Shown: positions 1-7,279, counted from the stretch's first letter. The stretch: 9,197 nt of DNA from an uncultured bacterium (GCA_903959355.1 CAJBWJ010000081.1:1-9197), one strand, 5' to 3'. A program made the numbers and translations. The notes: generated by a model from the letters alone, not told the origin.

Positions 1-2088
1 ATTATGCAAAACATTGTGTAATAAGGTTGATTTGCCAGATCCAGAAATACCAGTGATACAAGTCAAAGCATTGAGAGGAATTTCTACATCAATGTTTTTG
101 AGATTATTGTGATGAGCACCATCAATAGCGATCTTAGCTTTTTTCTTGACGTCTTTTTCCTTAATTTTTTCTCTGGTGATTTCTTTTTTTCTAGCTAAAT
201 AACGACCAGTTAAGGAGTTTTTGGCCAAAAGAATTTCTGCATAAGAACCATCAAAAACAATTTCGCCGCCAGCTTCGCCAGCTTTTGGTCCGAAGTCGAC
301 AATATGATCAGCGGCCATCATGATGTCGCGATCGTGTTCGACGACAATGACAGTGTTGCCTTTTTTCTTGAGTTCTTGGAGGGTTTCAATCAAACGACGA
401 TTATCTCTTTGGTGTAAGCCAATAGTTGGTTCGTCGAGAATATAAAGGACACCTGTTAGACCAGTGCCGATTTGTGAAGCCAAGCGAATTCTTTGTGCTT
501 CTCCACCAGCGAGAGTGGCTGCTTCACGAGAAATGGTTAGATAATTGAGACCGACGGCAGATAAAAATTGCAAGCGAGTTTTAATTTCTTTGAGAATTGA
601 AGCTGCAATTTGCACTTCTTTATTGGATAAAACTTTTTGTGTTGGATCGGCAATTTTTTCCGCCCATTTGAGTGCGCGATCGATAGTTAATTTACTAAAT
701 TGAGCAATATTGAGTTTGTCGACGGTGACGGACAGAACTTCTGCTTTGAGACGGTCACCCAAGCATTCTGGACAAGTTTCCTTGTGCATAAATTGACCGA
801 TTTCACGACGAATAAATTCAGAATCAGTTTCAGTGTAGCGGCGTTCGAGATTTTTGATAAAACCTTCGAATTTGCTCTGGTAACTAGTCATGTTGCCAAA
901 GCGATTTTCACCGACAACATCATAGATTTTTTCACTACCATAGAGTAAAACCTCTTGAAGTTCAGAAGACATGTCTTCCCATTTGGTCAGACGGAAATCA
1001 CTACTAAAATCTTCTAAAACAATTTTAACCAAACGAGCAAACCAACCTTCATTGGTCATCATTCTGGCAAAAGGAATTACTGCACCCTCACTCATGGTGA
1101 GGGTTGGAGCGATAATTTTATCGGCGTTAATTTTAAGGATTGAGCCAAGGCCATTACATTTAGCACAAGCGCCTTCTGGTGAGTTAAAAGAAAAAGAACG
1201 TGGTTCTAGTTCTTTAAGAGAAATGCCACAGTCGCTACAAGCTAGATTTTCACTAAAAAGAAAATCTTTAGTATCTTGAGGATTATCTGGGAAAGTAAAA
1301 CTAGAATCATTGACCCAAGATACAATCACTAGGCCATTGGCTAGTTTCAAAGCTTCTTCAAGTGATTGATTAAGACGACTTTTGAGTCTAGTTAGCTCAG
1401 TCGTGTCATCAATTTGCACTTTACTAATAACGATGCGATCAATTAAGGCATCAATACTGTGTTTATTGGTTTTAATGAGATTTAATTCTTGATCTAAGTT
1501 GTAGATTTGACCATCAATTCTGGCTTTGCTGTAGCCTTTTTTGACCAAATTTTGCAGTAATTTATCAAATTCGCCTTTTTTTTCTTTTACAACTGGAGAT
1601 AAAACCATGATTTTTTGTGGCTCTTTTTTTGACTCACTGAACTTTTCTTCAATTTGCTTGAAAATTTGGTTGATGATCTGATCAATGCTTTGAGTGCTAA
1701 TTTCTTTGCCACAAATATGACAATGAGGGTGACCCACTCTGGCAAAAAGTAAGCGACAATAATCGTAAATTTCTGTAATTGTACCCACAGTGGAACGAGG
1801 ATTGTGTGAAGTGGTTTTTTGATCGATAGAAATAGCTGGGGAAAGGCCGTCAATCTGATCTACATCAGGCTTATTCATCACTCCAAGGAATTGACGAGCG
1901 TAAGAACTTAAGGATTCAACATAGCGGCGCTGACCTTCAGCATATAGAGTGTCAAAAGCCAAAGAGCTTTTGCCACTACCTGAAAGACCAGTGAAAACAA
2001 TTAACTGATTCTTTTCTAATTCTAAGTTAATATTTTTAAGATTGTGCTCGCGTGCACCAGTGATTTTGATTGTGTTTCCCATTGGCAT
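1..2088 (-). CDS. uvrA: UvrA, excinuclease ABC subunit A (C-terminal part cut by window edge)
   Basis: Damage-recognition ATPase of nucleotide excision repair, which loads UvrB onto damaged DNA in the cytoplasm. The 696 visible codons are open and in frame to base 1. Seen in order: Walker A GLSGSGKSS with Lys40; the SHNPRSTVGT segment near residue 100; a zinc module with Cys284, Cys287, Cys308 and Cys311; a CPECLGDRL motif; the ABC signature LAGGEAQRIRLA near residues 526-537, with Ala where Ser is usual; Walker B LYILDEPTIGLHQRD with Asp552 and Glu553; and the second Walker A GISGSGKS with Lys686. UvrA is usually about 940 residues, so roughly the last 250, including the second zinc module and second signature, lie outside. 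ATG at 2088 is chosen, with ATG at 2082 (starting MGNTIKITGA) equally possible. No Shine-Dalgarno is visible; a TATAAT box lies only 9 bases upstream. The gap to the preceding membrane-protein gene is 35 bases. Confidence 0.97.
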   Translation of the reverse strand, partial: MPMGNTIKITGAREHNLKNINLELEKNQLIVFTGLSGSGKSSLAFDTLYAEGQRRYVESLSSYARQFLGVMNKPDVDQIDGLSPAISIDQKTTSHNPRSTVGTITEIYDYCRLLFARVGHPHCHICGKEISTQSIDQIINQIFKQIEEKFSESKKEPQKIMVLSPVVKEKKGEFDKLLQNLVKKGYSKARIDGQIYNLDQELNLIKTNKHSIDALIDRIVISKVQIDDTTELTRLKSRLNQSLEEALKLANGLVIVSWVNDSSFTFPDNPQDTKDFLFSENLACSDCGISLKELEPRSFSFNSPEGACAKCNGLGSILKINADKIIAPTLTMSEGAVIPFARMMTNEGWFARLVKIVLEDFSSDFRLTKWEDMSSELQEVLLYGSEKIYDVVGENRFGNMTSYQSKFEGFIKNLERRYTETDSEFIRREIGQFMHKETCPECLGDRLKAEVLSVTVDKLNIAQFSKLTIDRALKWAEKIADPTQKVLSNKEVQIAASILKEIKTRLQFLSAVGLNYLTISREAATLAGGEAQRIRLASQIGTGLTGVLYILDEPTIGLHQRDNRRLIETLQELKKKGNTVIVVEHDRDIMMAADHIVDFGPKAGEAGGEIVFDGSYAEILLAKNSLTGRYLARKKEITREKIKEKDVKKKAKIAIDGAHHNNLKNIDVEIPLNALTCITGISGSGKSTLLHNVLHN

Positions 2089-2097
2089 GAGGGAAGC

Positions 2098-2103
2098 ATT
2101 ATA
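2098..2103 (-). promoter_or_regulatory. -10 box of uvrA promoter (near-leaderless)
   Basis: On the minus strand this is a perfect TATAAT inside the 35-base gap before uvrA. Counting seven bases downstream puts transcription start near 2091, three bases before the ATG at 2088 (nine before the alternative ATG at 2082). No good -35 hexamer is seen 16-18 bases upstream. It suggests that uvrA has its own promoter in addition to any read-through from the surface-protein genes. No LexA-type palindrome is visible. Confidence 0.5.
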
Positions 2104-2123
2104 GCTTAAAACCAAGCAAATTT

Positions 2124-2837
2124 CTAGTTAAGAGGAAGCTTTGGTTCTAGTGGCTTGTCTTTCTTTTGATTCTTTAAAATATAGATCAAAAATATAAGAG
2201 CAGCCACAAAAGAACCGGCTATTAATCCGATTAATAAATTATTGTTTATTTTTTTAGAAACTACTTTTTCTTCTGCTACCACTATTGTGGCATCTTGATT
2301 GACACTTGGAGTAGCTTCTTCTTGAACTTGTGTGGCTTCAACTGGAAGAACTGTTCCAATTTTAACCATAAGATTTTCTCCTACGGTTAAAACATTTTTA
2401 TCGTTATCAATCGATCCGGCTAAAGTTTCTTTTTGGTCGAAACTTAATTTAACTTCGCCATCACCAGCATGTTTAAAAGAAACTTTTAATAACTCGACAT
2501 TTTCTTTGGTACTCCAGCTTTTGCCAAGTTCCAAACTTGTTAAGGATACAAAAATACTTTTCTCATCAACTTTTTTGGTGATTTCTTGAACTGGCATTTT
2601 AGAGCCAATTGTTACACTGAGGTCTTTTATTTCTCCAGTAACATCAATCTTGAGTTGTAATGAATTGAGCTCTTTACCCTGAGTATTTAAATATACTGGT
2701 ACAGCGACAAGACTGTCTTTTGGCAACTGCTCTACTTTTTCAAAGTTAAGCATTGTCTCCGTCTCTGCTGCAAATACATTGCCTTTTAGAGAGCTGATAC
2801 ATAATAAAGCAAATAAGCCGATAAGAATTTTTTTCAT
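2124..2837 (-). CDS. membrane-anchored protein with cohesin-like ectodomain
   Basis: Predicted type I membrane protein of 237 residues; function unknown. Seen: a signal peptide (KK, hydrophobic core, likely cleavage after VFA at residue 23), an ectodomain of about 140 residues, an acidic/Thr/Val-rich linker (about 165-198), one transmembrane helix (about 201-221), and a 16-residue Lys/Pro-rich cytoplasmic tail. The ectodomain begins with a pattern typical of the cohesin fold ('VAVPVYLNTQGKELNSLQLKI': a small beta strand, then a strand with alternating hydrophobics), and has the segment 'ENVELLKVSFKHAGDGEVKL' expected later in such domains. The cohesin assignment is by pattern only. There is no lipobox Cys. 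It sits directly after the dockerin-bearing 682-residue gene, with overlapping translation signals, so the two proteins probably act together at the cell surface. The TAG stop is followed after 35 bases by uvrA. Confidence 0.85.
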   Translation of the reverse strand: MKKILIGLFALLCISSLKGNVFAAETETMLNFEKVEQLPKDSLVAVPVYLNTQGKELNSLQLKIDVTGEIKDLSVTIGSKMPVQEITKKVDEKSIFVSLTSLELGKSWSTKENVELLKVSFKHAGDGEVKLSFDQKETLAGSIDNDKNVLTVGENLMVKIGTVLPVEATQVQEEATPSVNQDATIVVAEEKVVSKKINNNLLIGLIAGSFVAALIFLIYILKNQKKDKPLEPKLPLN

Positions 2838-2841
2838 TTTT

Positions 2842-2846
2842 TCCTT
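2842..2846 (-). promoter_or_regulatory. Shine-Dalgarno overlapping upstream stop codon
   Basis: AAGGA on the minus strand, four bases before the ATG at 2837. Its first two bases are part of the TAA stop (2845-2847) of the 682-residue gene. A ribosome terminating on the first gene would cover the initiation site of the second, so translational coupling is likely. It is the only clear Shine-Dalgarno seen in this window. Confidence 0.75.
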
Positions 2847-4893
2847 AATATGCCATGAATTCTTTATTAATAAGATTCTTAAGCACTAGAGAATAGTCAG
2901 CGATGTCAACTGTTTTATCTTTATTGACGTCTGCAACTGCATTACTAGTGAAGAGATTTTTAATAACAACTGATAGGTCTAGCACGTTAACCGCTCCGTC
3001 TTTATTTAAATCATATGACGTATTGGTTGCTGCGCTACAATATCCCATGTTGGAAATTCTAATTTTTTCTGCTCCAGATACTTGAGGAGCTTGTTTCATA
3101 ATACAAGTTTCTCCAGCAGAACAGTTGCTGTCTGATGAACAAGGTCTGTCGCATGCTTGTTTTAGCATAGGAGCTGAGCAGCCAACTTTACTTGAGCTAG
3201 AAATAGCTCTCGATTGAACTCCATAATTGCATTCTGACCAGATTGAATAGTCATATTGGCATGAAACAATTTGTTCACAAACATAAATTGGACAAGATTG
3301 CCCACTTATAGGACCACGATTTACATATTGTGGTTCCATTAATCTTAGAACTCCATTTTTACAACTAGGCACAGCACAACTAATTGGAGTTGGAGTGTTG
3401 CTTGGTTTTACACTAACACTGACAACTGGGGTTGGAGTTGGAGTAGGAGTTTTTGTAACAATGACAATGGTTTCTTTGCAATATTTTGCAGGTACAACCA
3501 TTTTGCACATTGCTCCCTCTGGACAAGTTGGCATAGGAGGCTGATAGCAAGTTTGTCCCTTGGCACAATCAGTGTCGATTTGACAAGTACCTGGTTTGGT
3601 TTCTAAATTTTTACAATAACTATTTATTCTTAACTCTCTCGTTTGTCCTGATTCTGCTGGAAATTCTTCTTGATAACAATATTGACCAGTTGGACAACTA
3701 GCATCTCCCTTACAAGAGATTCTTCCAGGAGTAACACTGACAACTGGAGTTAGGGTAGCTGTTGGAGTAACCGCAACTGGTTTTTCTTTGCAAGATTTGA
3801 CTGGTACGACCATCGAACACATTACTCCTTGTGGACAAGTTGGCATAGGAGGTTGGTAACAATATTCATTTTTGGCACAATCGGTGTCTGTTTGACATGT
3901 TCCTGGTTTGGTAATTTTTTCTTTACAATAAGCAGAAACAGCCTTATATGTTGGACAGACTTTTCCATCTGCACAAATTGGAGCTGGTTCAGAATAACAA
4001 TACTGACCGGTTGGACATGAGGAATCTCCTTTACATGGAATTCTCTCAACAGGAACTTCCATGTTGAGAGCGATGGTTAAAGGTGAAGGAGTATTTAAAC
4101 TGTCCTGACCAGTTTTATATAAAGTGGCTTTAGAAAAAGATTGGTCTAAACTCATAACCATATTATTTGTGGAGTCTCCAGACTTAAAAGTTTGTTTAGC
4201 TACAAATTCAATTTTACCGAGTAAATAGTCACTATTATTACTATTGAAAGGAATACTAGAGTTTGATAAGGTCCAAGCAAGTAAAATTTCTTTGCTTGGA
4301 GAAACTTCATTTTTTGCCAATGAAAGCATTGGTTTTGCCATCATTTTACTGTTTTCTTCAAAGGTTATTCCTTGTTCAGGTTTCATTGCTGCGTCACCTT
4401 GAACAGCAACTTTTTCTGCTGTTCCTGACGCATTATTTCCACTTTGGACGGAAACCTCTAAGATTGGTTGCTCTCCAGGCATTAGTTTTTGAAAACTTAG
4501 ATTTTCACTTGGTTTAAAAATCACACCATCAACTGAGTTGATGCTATTTTGATCAAAAACAATTTTAGCTTGTAAGGCATCAATATTGCTTGATCCAGTA
4601 TTAACTAAAACATCAACGTAACAAGTTTGACCAATTGCGCAATCAACATTTCTTTGCAATTTGATGTTAACTAGTCCATTGGCTACAGAAGCTTGATTAC
4701 GAGTATCTTGCTTTTGACCAAGCAAGATGAAGGAACTGACTGCTCCAACAGCAAGAAGCATAATGAGAGCTATAGCAGCTAAAATTTTATTTTTATTTTT
4801 TTTGTTTCTCGGATTTAGAATTGGAGGAGAACTTTTTTGTTCTAGGGCGAATTGATTGATTTGATTAATTTGGTTTTCTATGGAATCTGACAT
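2845..4893 (-). CDS. modular surface protein: TM anchor, cohesin-like domain, Cys-rich repeats, TSP1-like module, dockerin
   Basis: Large membrane-anchored extracellular protein of 682 residues; function unknown. Order of parts: a Lys-rich cytoplasmic N-terminus (1-36), a transmembrane helix (about 37-58) followed by GQKQDTRNQAS, a cohesin-like beta domain (about 74-280, with an insertion near 150-200), four Cys-rich modules starting at Cys287, 333, 394 and 437 with the pattern C-x5-C-x5-C and a final Cys after about 20 more residues, Thr/Pro linkers (375-390 and 480-504), a thrombospondin-1-like stretch (about 544-585, 'WSECNYGVQSR' then GC and C), a fifth Cys-rich module (585-619), and a C-terminal dockerin (627-675). 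The dockerin has two F-hand loops, DLNKDGAVNVLD (628-639) and DVNKDKTVDIAD (655-666); the second has Lys in place of the usual Gly. Many paired Cys imply disulfides outside the cell. The gene follows uvrB by 39 bases and is coupled to the next gene. Confidence 0.9.
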   Translation of the reverse strand: MSDSIENQINQINQFALEQKSSPPILNPRNKKNKNKILAAIALIMLLAVGAVSSFILLGQKQDTRNQASVANGLVNIKLQRNVDCAIGQTCYVDVLVNTGSSNIDALQAKIVFDQNSINSVDGVIFKPSENLSFQKLMPGEQPILEVSVQSGNNASGTAEKVAVQGDAAMKPEQGITFEENSKMMAKPMLSLAKNEVSPSKEILLAWTLSNSSIPFNSNNSDYLLGKIEFVAKQTFKSGDSTNNMVMSLDQSFSKATLYKTGQDSLNTPSPLTIALNMEVPVERIPCKGDSSCPTGQYCYSEPAPICADGKVCPTYKAVSAYCKEKITKPGTCQTDTDCAKNEYCYQPPMPTCPQGVMCSMVVPVKSCKEKPVAVTPTATLTPVVSVTPGRISCKGDASCPTGQYCYQEEFPAESGQTRELRINSYCKNLETKPGTCQIDTDCAKGQTCYQPPMPTCPEGAMCKMVVPAKYCKETIVIVTKTPTPTPTPVVSVSVKPSNTPTPISCAVPSCKNGVLRLMEPQYVNRGPISGQSCPIYVCEQIVSCQYDYSIWSECNYGVQSRAISSSSKVGCSAPMLKQACDRPCSSDSNCSAGETCIMKQAPQVSGAEKIRISNMGYCSAATNTSYDLNKDGAVNVLDLSVVIKNLFTSNAVADVNKDKTVDIADYSLVLKNLINKEFMAY
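3397..4044 (-). repeat. two-copy tandem repeat of about 107-109 codons in the surface-protein gene
   Basis: Codons 284-390 (3724-4044) and 391-499 (3397-3723) repeat the same layout: RI-x-CKGD-x-SCPTGQYCY, a variable stretch, KPGTCQ-x-DTDCAK, CYQPPMPTCP, MVVP, C-K-E, and a Thr/Pro linker ending in VVSV. The likeness is clear at the protein level and visible in the DNA. Each copy holds two Cys-rich modules, so an internal duplication made four modules from two. The second copy has lost two of the Cys of its first module (the stretch after CYQEEFPAESGQ lacks the CADGKVC pair). Confidence 0.8.
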
Positions 4894-4899
4894 CCTTCC

Positions 4900-4905
4900 A
4901 TTTAA
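4900..4905 (-). promoter_or_regulatory. possible -10 box for the 682-residue gene
   Basis: TTAAAT on the minus strand matches four of six consensus positions. A TTGTTT lies 18 bases upstream as a weak -35. Counting seven bases downstream lands exactly on the A of the ATG at 4893, which would give a leaderless mRNA. The GGAAGG just before the ATG is too close to serve as a Shine-Dalgarno. Read-through from uvrB, 39 bases away, is the alternative source of transcription. Confidence 0.25.
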
Positions 4906-4932
4906 TCATGAAATTTAACTGAGAAACAATAG

Positions 4933-7047
4933 CTAGATGGCTTCAATTTCTTTAATTTTGTCACGAATGATAGTTGCTAGTTCAAAGTCTTGTTCGTTAG
5001 CGGCTTTCTTCATTTGAGTGTGAAGCTTTTTAATTAAACCTTGTTTTTCTCCAGGAGTTAATTCTTCTGGATTAATAGCCATGAGATTTAGCTGTTCTTT
5101 GTTGGAGATTTTAAGTAAAATGCCTTTTTTATTTTCTTTATCTTGTTCGTCTTTTGTTTTACGCTGCATTAATTTTTCACGAATTGGTTTGTTTATACCA
5201 ATTGGAGTAATGTCGTGCTCAAAATTATATTTTTCCTGAGTTTCGCGACGACGAGTAGTTTCTTTGATAGCAAAATCCATCGATTTGGTAACTTTATCGG
5301 CATAAAGAATTGCCAGACCTTCGACATGGCGAGCTGCTCTACCCATGGTTTGAACGAGTGAGGTTCTGGAGCGCAAAAAGCCTTCTTTGTCAGCATCAAG
5401 AATTGCCACCAGACTAACTTCAGGCAAGTCGAGACCTTCACGAAGTAAATTGATACCAACTAAAACGTCATATTTGCCATTACGGAGATCATCGAGAATA
5501 TCGCTGCGGTCGAGAGTTTCGACATCAGAATGTAAGTAAGCGACCGATGGATAACTAATTTCATCAGTACTAAAAACTTTTTTGGCTAGTTTTTCAATTT
5601 TTTCTGGATCATTGAGATAATCACTGAGGGCCTCAGCCATTTTCTTGGTCAAGGTGGTGACCAAAACTCTTTGTCCTAGCTTCTTTCTTTTGATGATTTC
5701 TAGTGTTAGGTCTTCGACCTGATTGCTGGTTGGACGAATTTCGATTTTTGGATCAAGTAGACCAGTTGGACGGATTAGTTGTTCGACGACGCGGTCTTTG
5801 CTACGACTCAGCTCCCACTCATTTGGAGTAGCTGAAACATAAATGGTTTGTTGTTTTCTTTGCAAAAATTCATGAAGTTGTAACGGTCTATTATCAATCG
5901 CACTTGGTAGTCTAAAACCATAATTAATCAAAGTTTCTTTGCGAGAACGATCACCAAAATACATACCTTTAATTTGTGGCAAAGAAATATGACTTTCATC
6001 AATGATGGTTAAAAATGAATCAGAACCAAATTTTTCTTGATTATATTTAAAATAATCCATCAGAGTATATGGCGCATCGCCTTCTTGGCGGCCATCGAAA
6101 TAACGAGAATAGTTTTCGATGCCATTGACGGAGCCAAACTCCTCAATCATTTCCAAATCGTAATTAACCTTATGCTCCAGCCGATAAGCTTCAACTGGTT
6201 TACCCTCTTTTTTAAGTTCTTCTACTCTGTCAACCATGTCTTGGCGAATTTTAGCAATGGTTTCTTTTTGACCCTTACTTTCCACTACATAGTGTTTGGC
6301 TGGATAGACTAAAGCCATTTTATTTTTATAAAATTTGTTTTTTTCTTTTTCAACGACGGTTCCAGAAATAGGATCAATATCTTTGATGCTAAGGATTTTG
6401 TCTTCCAAAGTTTCAATGCGAATAGCAGTGTCTTGGTAAGCTGGCCAGAGTTGAATTACGTCGCCACGCAAGCGATAGCTGCCGCGAAGCAGATCTGTAT
6501 TACTGCGCTCATATTGCAAATTACTAAGCTGTAAAAGTAGACTTTCACGCTTGATCAATTCACCTTCGACAATTTCTAAAACGAAACGACTGTAATTAAC
6601 TGGTGAACCAAGACCATAAATACAAGATACTGAGGCGACGATAATTACATCAGGTCTAGTCATCAAGTGAGTGGTGGCGCCGAGGCGCAATTTATCAATT
6701 TCTTCGTTGATGGTGGCTTCTTTTTCAATGTAGGTATCACTACTCGGAAGATAAGCCTCTGGCTGGTAGTAATCGTAATAGGAAACAAAATATGAAACAG
6801 CGTTTTCTGGAAAGAAATCGCGCAATTCCTGATAAAGTTGAGCGGCCAAAGTTTTGTTATGAGCGATAACTAATGTGGGTTTTTGCGTTCTTTCAATGAC
6901 ATTGGCAATAGTAAAAGTCTTACCTGAGCCGGTCACACCAAGCAAAACCTGATCATCGACTTTGTTCTTCAGACCATCGACAAGAGCCTCAATTGCTTGA
7001 GGTTGATCTCCAGTTGGTTGGTAATCTGAATGAAGTTTGAACTGCAT
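4933..7047 (-). CDS. uvrB: UvrB, excinuclease ABC subunit B
   Basis: Helicase-like ATPase that verifies DNA damage after UvrA and recruits UvrC. From the chosen ATG at 7047 the protein has 704 residues, slightly longer than the usual 660-690. Seen: 'FKLHSDYQPTGDQPQAI' at the N-terminus; Walker A GVTGSGKT with Lys43; the damage-probing beta-hairpin YYDYYQPEAYLPSSDTYIEK (Tyr90, 91, 93, 94); DESH at 350-353; 'YVSATPNEWEL'; motif VI QTMGRAAR (566-573, arginines 570 and 573); and a C-terminal UVR domain ('EQDFELATIIRDKIKEIEAI') that in the family contacts UvrC. The frame stays open for 24 codons upstream to an ATG at 7119, but that extension is basic, unlike known UvrB starts, and runs through a TATAAT box, so the start at 7047 is preferred. 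There is no Shine-Dalgarno. It stops with TAG, 39 bases before the surface-protein gene. Confidence 0.97.
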   Translation of the reverse strand: MQFKLHSDYQPTGDQPQAIEALVDGLKNKVDDQVLLGVTGSGKTFTIANVIERTQKPTLVIAHNKTLAAQLYQELRDFFPENAVSYFVSYYDYYQPEAYLPSSDTYIEKEATINEEIDKLRLGATTHLMTRPDVIIVASVSCIYGLGSPVNYSRFVLEIVEGELIKRESLLLQLSNLQYERSNTDLLRGSYRLRGDVIQLWPAYQDTAIRIETLEDKILSIKDIDPISGTVVEKEKNKFYKNKMALVYPAKHYVVESKGQKETIAKIRQDMVDRVEELKKEGKPVEAYRLEHKVNYDLEMIEEFGSVNGIENYSRYFDGRQEGDAPYTLMDYFKYNQEKFGSDSFLTIIDESHISLPQIKGMYFGDRSRKETLINYGFRLPSAIDNRPLQLHEFLQRKQQTIYVSATPNEWELSRSKDRVVEQLIRPTGLLDPKIEIRPTSNQVEDLTLEIIKRKKLGQRVLVTTLTKKMAEALSDYLNDPEKIEKLAKKVFSTDEISYPSVAYLHSDVETLDRSDILDDLRNGKYDVLVGINLLREGLDLPEVSLVAILDADKEGFLRSRTSLVQTMGRAARHVEGLAILYADKVTKSMDFAIKETTRRRETQEKYNFEHDITPIGINKPIREKLMQRKTKDEQDKENKKGILLKISNKEQLNLMAINPEELTPGEKQGLIKKLHTQMKKAANEQDFELATIIRDKIKEIEAI

Positions 7048-7059
7048 TTTGGACTGTCT

Positions 7060-7065
7060 ATTATA
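7060..7065 (-). promoter_or_regulatory. -10 box of uvrB promoter (near-leaderless)
   Basis: A perfect TATAAT on the minus strand, preceded by GG. Transcription would begin near 7053, six bases before the uvrB ATG at 7047. No clear -35 is seen; the -35 position falls on a small inverted repeat (TGCGC 7083-7087 with GCGCA 7095-7099). It is divergent from the tRNA promoter starting at 7105. Confidence 0.55.
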
Positions 7066-7104
7066 CCTTGTTTTTAGCCTTGTGCGCCTCATACGCGCAA
7101 AGCC

Positions 7105-7133
7105 TGGACTTTTGCTCAAGATTTCCTTATAAT
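7105..7133 (+). promoter_or_regulatory. promoter for the tRNA-Arg / small gene / tRNA-His cluster
   Basis: TGGACT (7105-7110, four of six matches to TTGACA), a spacer of exactly 17 bases, and a perfect TATAAT (7128-7133). Transcription would start near 7140, giving a leader of about 40 bases before the tRNA-Arg gene, to be removed by RNase P. It is the best-formed promoter in the window, as expected for a stable RNA. Confidence 0.7.
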
Positions 7134-7179
7134 TCCCCTCAGGTTTCTTTGCTCTTTAATTGAAATAGAAAAAACAAAA

Positions 7180-7253
7180 GTGCTGGTAGCTCAGCTGGAT
7201 AGAGCAACTGCCTTCTAAGCAGTAGGTCGTGGGTCCGAATCCCACCCAGCATA
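7180..7253 (+). tRNA. tRNA-Arg (anticodon TCT)
   Basis: A full cloverleaf of 74 bases can be drawn. Acceptor GTGCTGG pairs with CCAGCAT (first pair G-U); D arm GCTC/GAGC; anticodon stem ACTGC/GCAGT with loop CTTCTAA, giving anticodon TCT at 7214-7216; variable loop AGGTC; T stem GTGGG/CCCAC. The T-loop is TCCGAAT, with C where T (pseudouridine 55) is expected. The discriminator is A and CCA is not encoded. A run of seven T follows at 7255-7261 and could cause partial termination, though a small gene and a second tRNA lie beyond it. Confidence 0.95.
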
Positions 7254-7279
7254 CTTTTTTTGAAGATATTTATTTTTTT

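Noticed and set aside
700..1279. Plus-strand open frames at 700-948 and 971-1279
   Set aside because: They lie antisense inside uvrA, whose frame gives continuous family-specific protein sequence.
2089..2123. LexA/SOS box upstream of uvrA or uvrB
   Set aside because: Neither GAAC-N4-GTTC nor CTGT-N8-ACAG type palindromes are visible in either upstream region.
2757..2837. Lipoprotein signal in the 237-residue protein
   Set aside because: The Cys in LLCISS lacks a small residue before it, and the protein has a proper AxA-like cleavage site and a C-terminal transmembrane helix.
3822..4049. 75-codon frame inside the Cys-rich part of the surface-protein gene
   Set aside because: Same strand, other frame, created by the repetitive Cys-rich codons; the main frame carries the recognisable modules.
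7048..7119. 24-codon N-terminal extension of UvrB from ATG 7119
   Set aside because: It is rich in Arg and Lys, unlike UvrB N-termini, and runs through the TATAAT box at 7060-7065; the family-typical start is MQFKLHSDY at 7047.
7229..7279. Upstream extension of the small gene from GTG 7229
   Set aside because: This start lies inside the T arm of tRNA-Arg.
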